NCBI GenBank assembly: GCA_025062175.1 | Contig: JANXAX010000206.1 | Span: 1 to 5,180, forward strand | Length of the DNA: 5,180 bases | Reading direction: 5' to 3' | Source of the DNA: Anaerolineae bacterium | GTDB taxonomy: Bacteria > Chloroflexota > Anaerolineae > 4572-78 > NAK82 | Shown here: in pieces, positions 1-4,917 of the stretch | Layout of the letters: each line of letters opens with the position of its first letter | Position numbering within the stretch: the first letter of the stretch is position 1 | The notes under the pieces: model-generated | Seen by the model: only the letters and a program-made list of their open reading frames with translations | Database searches by the model: none | Told to the model about the DNA's origin: nothing | Translations under genes and position numbers: made by a program

Positions 1-509
1 GGACTGGCTGCACCGCCGAGTGGAAAGATAGGGATTAGATAACCGAACCAATACAGCAAAAGCAATCCCAACCAGAAAGGCGGAGTCGATACGCCCAGCA
101 AGGCGATGAACATGCCTAACCGATCCACCCAACGCCCACGTCCGATGGCTGAGGCAATACCCACCGTGAGCCCAATCACGAGCTCGACCAGGATAGCAGC
201 ACCGATGAGCGCCAACGTATAAGGCAGGCGACTCAAGATCAGCTCGGTGACAGCAATCTGCTTGCGATAGGAAAAACCCAGGTCACCCTGCAGTAGGCGC
301 GTGATGTAGCGAAAGTACTGTACCCAAAATGGTTGATCGAGACCCAACTCATGGCGAATCCGTTCCACGGTCTCGGCACGGGCGCTTGGTCCGGCATACA
401 TACGTGCCGGGTCTGCGGGCAGATAATAGATTAGAACAAACGTGAGCAAGGATATGCCGATCAGCACAGGGATGGCCTGGATTAAACGACGTGCCAGATA
501 AGCCCCCAT
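1..509 (-). CDS. ABC importer permease, DppB/OppB type (N-terminal 169 residues, cut by window edge)
   Basis: This is an inner-membrane permease subunit of a peptide/nickel-class ABC importer. It would pair with the C-type permease encoded just upstream to form the translocation channel. The translation begins MGAYLARRLIQAIPVLIG, with a first membrane segment at about residues 8-30. The family's extracytoplasmic region follows: LGLDQPFWVQYFRYI at about 55-69, then GDLGFSYRKQ and LPYTLALIGA at about 75-104. Further membrane segments lie at about 98-120 and 131-160, ending in STPPFWLGLLLLYW before the window stops. Family members usually have about 310-340 residues, so roughly half is missing, including the EAA loop that contacts the ATPase. 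The ATG lies 2 bases after the stop of the preceding gene. A GGGAG motif (519-523) sits 9 bases before it, inside the preceding gene, which points to translational coupling. Family assignment is firm; the substrate cannot be read from the sequence. Confidence 0.95.
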   Translation of the reverse strand, partial: MGAYLARRLIQAIPVLIGISLLTFVLIYYLPADPARMYAGPSARAETVERIRHELGLDQPFWVQYFRYITRLLQGDLGFSYRKQIAVTELILSRLPYTLALIGAAILVELVIGLTVGIASAIGRGRWVDRLGMFIALLGVSTPPFWLGLLLLYWFGYLIPIFPLGGAAS

Positions 510-511
510 GG

Positions 512-1486
512 CTAGAGTCTCCCTTTTTGGCTGGGATCCAGCGCATCACGCAGTCCATCACCCAGCAGGTTGAAAGCGAAAATGGTGACCATAATCGCCA
601 GGCCAGGAAAAATCACCAACCAAGGCGCCGTGCGATAGAATGACTGGCCCTGCTGAATGATCCCACCCCAACTGGGAGTAGGCGGTTGCACCCCGATGCC
701 CATATAGCTCAAACTGGCTTCCAGCATGACGTTGGTGGCGATGCCCAGCGTACCCCACACAATGATAGTGGGCACCAATTGGGGCAGGATGTGGCGCGTC
801 AGGGTGTAGATTCGCGGTGATCCGATCGCCCGCGACGCCACCACAAAGTCGCGTTCGCGTAAGGCAACCACCTGCCCGTAGATCACCCGCGCAATCCACG
901 TCCAGTACACTAACCCGATGACCAGAATAATGATCCACATGCTAGGTTTCAGAATCGCCACCAGCGTCATCGCTAACAACAGAGTCGGAAAGGCCATCAT
1001 AATGTCGGTGAAACGCATCAGGAGCGTTTCCAAGGGGTTGCCGAAGAAACCCGCCACGGAGCCGATGAAGGTACCGATAGTGATGGCCAACGCATTCGCC
1101 AGTACACCTACTATCAGGCTGACCCGCGCACCGTAGAGAATGCGACTGAGCAAGTCGCGTCCGTTGGGATCGGTGCCCAGTGGGAAACGCAGGCTCCCTT
1201 CGGTCACCAGCGTGCTTGGCAACGGTTGCCCGCCTTTGGTCAGACCATCACGATATTGTTTGGTGGGATCGTGCGGCGACAAGACGGGTGCCAAGATCGC
1301 TGCCAATACGATGAGACCGATCAGCACGCCACCCAGCATCGCGGCGTGATCACGGCGCAATCGCCGCCACGCCATTGCCAGGTAGCTGTCACCGGCGACG
1401 ACAGTCACTGTCGCGTGCTTGCCAATTTCGCGCATGACCGGTTGTGTCGGCTTATGTTCCTGCAACTCTGATGAAGCGACTGCCAA
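512..1486 (-). CDS. ABC importer permease, DppC/OppC type
   Basis: This is the second membrane permease of the importer, 324 residues, a little longer than the usual 280-310 because of a polar N-terminal extension of about 35 residues. The OppC_N-type first membrane segment is at about residues 49-70 (MLGGVLIGLIVLAAILAPVL). It is followed by the family hallmark LGTDPNGRDLLSRILYGARVSL at about 103-124. The BPD_transp_1 core has membrane segments at about 125-147, 158-178, 182-203, 240-262 and 290-309. The EAA loop that docks on the ATPase is seen as ASRAIGSPRIYTLTRHILP, about 217-235, and the C-terminal signature NLLGDGLRDALDPSQKGRL is intact. The start is TTG, with AGGAG only 3 bases away (1490-1494), which is tight. 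The next candidate is ATG at 1435 (residue 18), but it has no visible ribosome site, so TTG is preferred with some doubt. The gene lies between the binding protein and the B-type permease. Confidence 0.95.
   Translation of the reverse strand: MAVASSELQEHKPTQPVMREIGKHATVTVVAGDSYLAMAWRRLRRDHAAMLGGVLIGLIVLAAILAPVLSPHDPTKQYRDGLTKGGQPLPSTLVTEGSLRFPLGTDPNGRDLLSRILYGARVSLIVGVLANALAITIGTFIGSVAGFFGNPLETLLMRFTDIMMAFPTLLLAMTLVAILKPSMWIIILVIGLVYWTWIARVIYGQVVALRERDFVVASRAIGSPRIYTLTRHILPQLVPTIIVWGTLGIATNVMLEASLSYMGIGVQPPTPSWGGIIQQGQSFYRTAPWLVIFPGLAIMVTIFAFNLLGDGLRDALDPSQKGRL
519..524 (-). promoter_or_regulatory. Ribosome binding site for the B-type permease, inside the end of the C-type permease gene
   Basis: On the minus strand AGGGAG lies 9 bases before the ATG at 509 and within the last codons of the C-type permease gene, whose stop is at 512-514. 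The placement means the two permeases are probably made in equal amounts from one message by coupled translation. Confidence 0.6.
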
Positions 1487-1513
1487 GTGCTCCTAACCCT
1501 CCAGCATACCTGA

Positions 1514-1562
1514 GTCACCCTCACCCTCTCTCGCCAGATGGCAAGATGAGGGCAAGGGTGAC
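1514..1562. repeat. 49-base imperfect palindrome between binding-protein and permease genes (REP-like hairpin)
   Basis: The outer arms GTCACCCT (1514-1521) and AGGGTGAC (1555-1562) pair perfectly. After a 2x2 mismatch, CCCTC (1524-1528) pairs with GAGGG (1548-1552). With one base bulged, TCT (1529-1531) pairs with AGA (1544-1546) and GCC (1533-1535) with GGC (1540-1542), closing an AGAT loop. No T-run follows on either strand, so it is not a standard intrinsic terminator. Between a binding-protein gene and its permease genes such hairpins commonly block 3' exonucleases and help keep binding protein in excess; that role is inferred. The CCCTCACCCTC core suggests a dispersed repeat family, which one window cannot prove. 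Confidence 0.7.
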
Positions 1563-1610
1563 CTGTTTTCACAAATAGAAGAGCTTAAAGAGATTCGCTG
1601 CTAGGTTCGC

Positions 1611-3218
1611 TCACTGCTCTAGCCACATCGTCTCGTAACGCAGTGAGTGTTCTGGATGGGTAAGTGTTGGTTCACCATGCAGCTTTTCGGAGTGTGCTAC
1701 GGTGTAGACACCGTTGAACACGGGCACCCAGACCGCATCGTCCATCAGTGCCCGGAACAGTTCCTTATATCCCTGCATCCGCTTTTCATGGTCCGTGATG
1801 GTCAGCAGCTCCAGCGCTTTGGCGTGCAGCTCCTTGTTGCAGTAGCGTGACCAGTTCCAGCCACCCGGCACATTTGAATCGCAACCCAGGATAGGGCCAT
1901 AAAAGTCGTCCGGGTCGGGATAGTCTTGGATCCAGGCCAATCCACCCGACCAGGTCAGTGGAGTACGACCGTTGCTGGCCTCCTCAATCACGTTCGGTGC
2001 TGCCATCGTGTTGATGGTGAGCTTGATGCCGATCTGTGCTAGGTCCTGCTGGAACGATTCACACAGCTTGGGCTGTGGCTCGACCGCGATACATGCAATG
2101 CTGGTCTCAAAGCCATCTGGATAACCAGCTTCCGCTAGCAATGCCTTGGCCTTCTCTGGGTTGTAATCGTACCCTTTGTAGTCTGGGTCGTACCCTGGCA
2201 TAAGCGGTGGTAGTATCTGATTGGCCACAGTTCCGCGACCGTTCAGCAGCTGGATGATGCGTTCCTTATCGATAGCGTGGTTGAGAGCGCGACGCACCAA
2301 CACATTGTCGAAGGGAGGCCATGTTACATTAATGGCAATGTAGATCGTGCTCACTTGCGGCTGGATCTCGATGCGATTCTGCCACGCCGGATCATTGGAA
2401 ATACGCGTCCACTCGGCGCCGGGTGGCGGGTCGCCCATCAGGTGGATTTCCCCGGTTTCCAGGCGCAACAGAGCCACATCTGGCTCAACACCCACCTCAA
2501 TCTTGACCTGATCCAGATAGGGAAGGCCTCCATAGAAATATTCAGGGTTGCGCTCAAAGATTAGATACTGACCGGGTTTCCACTCCTTAAACAGGAAAGG
2601 CCCGGTGCCCACTGGATTATGCCCGAAGTTGGCAGGATCCTTTTCCACCTCTTCCTTGGGCACAACATAGGCAAAATTTAGGGCAATCTTGTTCAAGAAG
2701 GTGACATCCGGTTGGGTCAGCGTGAACTGGACCGTGTATTTGTCCAACGCTTTGATGCCTTCCACCTCAGTCGCCTTGCCATCGATGAACTCCTTCGCGC
2801 CCTTGATACCCAGGTAGAAACCAGCACCGGGGCTGACAGTGTCAGGATCCAGCACACGGGTGAGGCTATATACCACGTCATCGGCGACCAGCTCCCGACC
2901 ATTGTGGAACTTGACACCCTGGCGCAGCTTGAAGGTGTACACCGTGCCGTCGGCACTCACCTCAGGCATTGCTTCTGCGAGACGTGGCAGCAGGTTGGTG
3001 GTGTCATCATAGTCCAGCAGACCATCAAACACCATCTTGACTGCCGGCCAGTTGGTCCAGTCATATGCAATCGCCGGATCCAGCGTTGCCAAATCATCCT
3101 TGTAGGCCACCACAATCGCGCCACCGCGTTGCGGCTCGGACGCTTGAGCCGGAGACGGCCAGGCGGTGACCAAGAGCGCTAAAATGACCAACCAACTGAG
3201 CAGATAGAGCTTACGCAT
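1611..3218 (-). CDS. Solute-binding protein, family 5 (DppA/OppA/NikA type), exported
   Basis: This is the extracytoplasmic substrate receptor of the importer: it captures peptide, nickel complex or oligosaccharide and delivers it to the two permeases encoded downstream. At 535 residues it is full family length. Residues 1-26 form a signal peptide (MRKL, a hydrophobic stretch 4-20, then PAQA before SEPQ) that fits signal peptidase I. There is no lipobox cysteine, and a stop just upstream rules out a longer N-terminus. The SBP_bac_5 signature is clear: YTFKLRQGVKFHNGRELVADDVVYSL at about 93-118, NPVGTGPFLFKEW at about 201-213, NPEYFYGG, VRRALNHAIDKERI at about 308-321, YNPEKAKALLAEAGYPDG, and the late IQDYPDPDDFYGP loop. 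The ATG is preceded by GAGGAGG at 7-base spacing. It heads the importer operon. The ligand is unknown, because pocket residues in this family do not allow a call by eye. Confidence 0.95.
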   Translation of the reverse strand: MRKLYLLSWLVILALLVTAWPSPAQASEPQRGGAIVVAYKDDLATLDPAIAYDWTNWPAVKMVFDGLLDYDDTTNLLPRLAEAMPEVSADGTVYTFKLRQGVKFHNGRELVADDVVYSLTRVLDPDTVSPGAGFYLGIKGAKEFIDGKATEVEGIKALDKYTVQFTLTQPDVTFLNKIALNFAYVVPKEEVEKDPANFGHNPVGTGPFLFKEWKPGQYLIFERNPEYFYGGLPYLDQVKIEVGVEPDVALLRLETGEIHLMGDPPPGAEWTRISNDPAWQNRIEIQPQVSTIYIAINVTWPPFDNVLVRRALNHAIDKERIIQLLNGRGTVANQILPPLMPGYDPDYKGYDYNPEKAKALLAEAGYPDGFETSIACIAVEPQPKLCESFQQDLAQIGIKLTINTMAAPNVIEEASNGRTPLTWSGGLAWIQDYPDPDDFYGPILGCDSNVPGGWNWSRYCNKELHAKALELLTITDHEKRMQGYKELFRALMDDAVWVPVFNGVYTVAHSEKLHGEPTLTHPEHSLRYETMWLEQ

Positions 3219-3225
3219 CGTTCTT

Positions 3226-3232
3226 CCTCCTC
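3226..3232 (-). promoter_or_regulatory. Strong ribosome binding site of the solute-binding protein gene
   Basis: On the minus strand GAGGAGG lies 7 bases before the ATG at 3218, close to ideal. An in-frame TGA at 3231-3233 overlaps it, so no earlier start is possible. This fixes the start and fits the high expression expected of a binding protein. Confidence 0.85.
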
Positions 3233-3241
3233 ATCATTATA

Positions 3242-3537
3242 GATCGAGTAACGATAGCAATTTGAAAGGTCCACAGGTTGGGCTGTCACTGTCCATTTTG
3301 GAAGGTTGCAGAATGAGCCACCTTATTTGGCAATGATCGGCACGGTTTCCAAGTTCTTCCAGCGTGGCTGCCAGTCACGCGGCTTACCTTGCGTTTATAC
3401 CGCACGTGCCTGAACGTTTCGGATCGACAGCACCATATCGGCGCTGAGAGGGCTACATATATGCCAGCCGCATACTATGCTATTCGCCTCTGTGCGCCGT
3501 GACACACGCAAGTTTGGTGGGCTATTATAACTCGATC
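3242..3537. repeat. Possible small element bounded by imperfect 17-base inverted repeats
   Basis: GATCGAGTAACGATAGC at 3242-3258 matches the reverse complement of 3521-3537 at 14 of 17 bases, with the outer eight (GATCGAGT) identical. The pair faces inward and encloses 262 bases, including a possible coding remnant. That is the layout of a decayed insertion sequence or MITE of about 296 bases. I see no clear target-site duplication and similarity does not extend inward, so chance is possible. Alternatively the two sites could be copies of one regulator's operator, since each lies beside a TATAAT on the minus strand. Confidence 0.3.
3323..3457 (-). pseudogene. Possible C-terminal coding remnant, minus strand
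   Basis: Read on the minus strand, the frame ending in TAA at 3323-3325 gives TQGKPRDWQPRWKNLETV then PIIAK. That is a protein-like stretch rich in Trp, Arg and Pro. Going upstream, an in-frame TAA (3395-3397) interrupts it. Beyond the stop the frame continues as SADMVLSIRNVQARAV back to at least 3457. There is no start codon with a ribosome site. The composition suggests the tail of a lost gene, perhaps a transposase given the inverted 17-mers around it, but I do not recognise the family. This is a weak call based on composition only. Confidence 0.2.
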
Positions 3538-3551
3538 AAATCGGATTGCAA
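3524..3551 (-). promoter_or_regulatory. Candidate sigma-70-type promoter for the ABC importer operon
   Basis: On the minus strand TTGCAA (3551-3546) and a perfect TATAAT (3529-3524) are separated by 16 bases. Transcription would start near 3517, giving a leader of about 300 bases before the binding-protein ATG. A second TATAAT (3241-3236) lies nearer the gene, but a start from it would fall at or inside the ribosome site and it lacks a good -35, so the distal site is preferred. The -10 overlaps the right-hand inverted 17-mer. Confidence 0.4.
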
Positions 3552-3669
3552 ATCTATATTTACTTCAGCAATATCTTGTGATTTACGCAGAAAGCAGGAG
3601 GTTATCCAAGCTTCTCAGTCCAACAGTAGGATCTGCCGCACTGCGGCGTAAATACGTTCGTCGAGCGAA

Positions 3670-3840
3670 GTGTTATACACCCCTTACCGACTGCCTCCCT
3701 TGCGCATCCTCGGTGAGCAGATCGCGGCGCTGGCACCAGCACTCCACCAAACATTGGTGGTGCTGTCCAGGGTCGGTGCACCTTCTCCACTGTCGGCGCG
3801 GCAGCTTGCTAAAATGGCTTCCTCAATAAAAGCCTGTGTC
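3670..3840 (+). pseudogene. Possible gene fragment, plus strand, no recognised family
   Basis: The frame opening with GTG at 3670 contains a protein-like stretch, LRILGEQIAALAPALHQT followed by LVVLSRVGAPSPLSARQLAKM, at about 3700-3815. Further on it turns into sequence without coding character up to the start of the methyltransferase. The part LSARQLAKM resembles the start of a helix-turn-helix, but no complete domain is present. No ribosome site precedes the GTG. A 12-bp hairpin (3737-3765) falls inside it and may by itself account for part of the frame's appearance. It could be a decayed regulator or transposase fragment, or chance. Confidence 0.15.
3737..3765. repeat. 12-bp hairpin with a 3-base loop and a 2-base bulge
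   Basis: CAGCAC (3737-3742) plus CACCAA (3745-3750) pair with TTGGTG (3754-3759) and GTGCTG (3760-3765), closing the loop ACA (3751-3753). Bases TC at 3743-3744 are bulged. No T-run follows on either strand, so an intrinsic terminator is unlikely. It could be a repeat end, an operator or part of a small RNA. Confidence 0.55.
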
Positions 3841-3858
3841 AATGAACCTGCACAGAAG

Positions 3859-3887
3859 TTCCAATCTTATCTTCTGGGGCATATTAT
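3859..3887 (+). promoter_or_regulatory. Alternative upstream promoter candidate for the methyltransferase gene
   Basis: TTCCAA (3859-3864) and TATTAT (3882-3887) are separated by 17 bases on the plus strand. The -10 matches consensus at five of six positions, the -35 at three. It lies about 30 bases upstream of a second candidate with a perfect -10; either or both could be used. Confidence 0.25.
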
Positions 3888-3888
3888 A

Positions 3889-3917
3889 TTCGCCAAAATT
3901 GAGCTCGAGCTTATAAT
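3889..3917 (+). promoter_or_regulatory. Candidate promoter for the methyltransferase gene with palindrome in the spacer
   Basis: A perfect TATAAT (3912-3917) lies 17 bases after a weak -35, TTCGCC (3889-3894). A perfect 10-bp palindrome, AGCTCGAGCT (3902-3911), occupies the spacer and abuts the -10. A weak -35 with an operator-like dyad between the two boxes is typical of a regulated promoter. Transcription would start near 3924, leaving a leader of about 105 bases. Confidence 0.4.
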
Positions 3918-3944
3918 GTGCCCTCAAATGGAGAGTGGGGGGAT

Positions 3945-4008
3945 CTCTGATTTCAGAGCATCTGAGCTTCGGCCAGAGGACAAGGTTGCGACGTTCAACT
4001 CCTGGCCG
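3945..4008 (+). promoter_or_regulatory. Potentially structured leader before the methyltransferase gene
   Basis: Two hairpins can form in the predicted leader. CTCTGA (3945-3950) pairs with TCAGAG (3953-3958), probably with the two inner pairs open as a 4-base loop. CGGCCAG (3970-3976) pairs perfectly with CTGGCCG (4002-4008) around a 25-base interior that contains GTTG (3985-3988) pairing with CAAC (3996-3999). TCTG (3961-3964) could instead pair with CAGA (3974-3977), giving a competing fold. The last stem ends 5 bases before the ribosome site. It does not match riboswitch classes I can recall, and regulation is only inferred. Confidence 0.35.
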
Positions 4009-4013
4009 AGACG

Positions 4014-4019
4014 AAAGGA
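4014..4019 (+). promoter_or_regulatory. Ribosome binding site of the methyltransferase gene
   Basis: AAAGGA lies 9 bases before the ATG at 4029, moderate in strength. It supports this start, which also gives the normal family N-terminus. Confidence 0.55.
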
Positions 4020-4028
4020 TTCCGCATT

Positions 4029-4904
4029 ATGAACGCGACACTACGAGACATACTGAGCCAGCCAGGGGTGCTGATCGCCGACGGTGCCACCGGCACATTT
4101 CTGCAACAAGTCGGCCTGCCCAGGGGCATGGCCCCTGAACGGTGGAATCTGGAGAATCCCAATGCCATCTTGGCGCTGCACCGCAGCTACCTCGATGCGG
4201 GGGCTCAGCTGATCCTGACCAACTCATTCGGTGGAAATCGCTATCGCCTGGCACGCCACGGGCTGGCGGAGCAACTGCGCGAGGTCAACCTGACCGCAGC
4301 ACAATTGGCGCGCCAAGCCGCTGGCACGACGGCGTGGGTATTGGGCGATATCGGCCCCCTGGGAGAACTTCTGGCACCCTTGGGCTCGATTTCCTATGAG
4401 GATGCCGTGACCACCTTCTCCGCGCAGACTGCGGCGCTGGTCGAGGGAGGGGTGGACGGTATCCTCATTGAGACGATGAGCGACCTGGGAGAGGTCAAAG
4501 CCGCCGTGGAGGGCGCGCGTCGTGTGACCGATCTGCCTGTGCTCGTGACGATGAGCTTTGACACGCGCGGACGCACGATGATGGGAATTACCCCGACACA
4601 GGCAGCCCATGAACTGTGGGCACTCGGCGTAGACGTCGTCGGTGCCAACTGTGGGCGCAGCTTGCCCGAGAACCTGGAGGCGATACGCGCGATGCGTGAA
4701 GCAGAGCCACAGGCCGTGTTGATGGCCAAGCCCAATGCCGGTCTGCCTCATACCGCGGGTGACACACTCCACTATGAGGTGACGCCCGAGGTGATGGCAG
4801 ATTATGCTGTGCGTTTTGTCGCGTTGGGAGTGAAAATTTTCGGCGGCTGCTGCGGCTCGACACCCGAACATATCCGCGCCGTCGTGCGCGCCTTGCGCGG
4901 ATAG
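4029..4904 (+). CDS. Homocysteine S-methyltransferase domain protein (MetH N-terminal type, standalone)
   Basis: This is a 291-residue single-domain (alpha/beta)8 barrel enzyme predicted to move a methyl group to the thiol of homocysteine, yielding methionine, in the cytoplasm. Family motifs run in order: ADGATGTFLQ at 17-26, LILTNSFGGNRYRL at 61-74, GDIGPLGELLAPLG at 106-119, ILIETMSDLGEVKAA at 145-159, VGANCG at 204-209 and FGGCCGSTPEHI at 271-282. Cys208, Cys274 and Cys275 form the expected zinc site that activates homocysteine. The protein has only the first of the four MetH modules. The methyl donor must therefore come from elsewhere: methylcobalamin on a separate corrinoid protein, S-methylmethionine or a betaine-type donor. 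No MetF or B12-binding gene is visible. After GANCG the usual Gly-Pro is replaced by RSLPENLEAI. Family is firm; donor is open. Confidence 0.92.
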   Translation: MNATLRDILSQPGVLIADGATGTFLQQVGLPRGMAPERWNLENPNAILALHRSYLDAGAQLILTNSFGGNRYRLARHGLAEQLREVNLTAAQLARQAAGTTAWVLGDIGPLGELLAPLGSISYEDAVTTFSAQTAALVEGGVDGILIETMSDLGEVKAAVEGARRVTDLPVLVTMSFDTRGRTMMGITPTQAAHELWALGVDVVGANCGRSLPENLEAIRAMREAEPQAVLMAKPNAGLPHTAGDTLHYEVTPEVMADYAVRFVALGVKIFGGCCGSTPEHIRAVVRALRG

Positions 4905-4917
4905 TCTCTCTGGCGCG

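Larger units (their letters stand above)
3219..4028. other. Divergent intergenic region of about 810 bases with no convincing intact gene
   Basis: This stretch separates the leftward importer operon from the rightward methyltransferase gene. Open frames inside it are short, lack ribosome sites or show no family motif. It is visibly more AT-rich than the flanking genes in parts, notably around 3520-3570 and 3880-3920, where the best promoter candidates lie. It holds an imperfect inverted pair of 17-mers, two possible gene remnants, several hairpins and candidate promoters on both strands, each listed separately. I looked for tRNA, SAM, SAH, THF and cobalamin riboswitch hallmarks by eye and saw none. 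A span this long and this full of fragments suggests past insertion or gene decay. Confidence 0.7.

Noticed and set aside
558..938. Minus-strand open frame (126 codons) inside the C-type permease gene
   Set aside because: It is an out-of-frame overlap with the permease core, lacks hydrophobic segments or motifs, and has a shadow-type composition.
2712..3182. Plus-strand open frame (156 codons) inside the binding-protein gene
   Set aside because: It lies wholly opposite a full-length, motif-complete solute-binding protein gene and has no family signature.
3236..3241. TATAAT just upstream of the binding-protein ribosome site, considered as its promoter
   Set aside because: No acceptable -35 lies 16-18 bases away, and transcription would begin at or within the ribosome site. 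The distal candidate at 3524-3551 fits better.
3362..3380. Small dyad GCGTG/CACGC with a 9-base loop, considered as a terminator
   Set aside because: The stem is only 5 bp and no T-run follows on either strand. It falls inside the possible coding remnant.
3596..3601. Perfect AGGAGG ribosome-site sequence on the plus strand
   Set aside because: No ATG, GTG or TTG follows at usable distance and no coding frame begins there, so it is probably chance.
3643..3655. Short palindrome GCCGCA/TGCGGC around one base
   Set aside because: It is effectively a 5-bp stem with a 3-base loop, isolated and common by chance in GC-rich DNA.
3219..4028. Search for tRNA genes, CRISPR repeats and known methionine- or B12-related riboswitches
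   Set aside because: No T-loop consensus, no regularly spaced direct repeats, and none of the conserved cores of SAM, SAH, THF or cobalamin riboswitches could be seen by eye.
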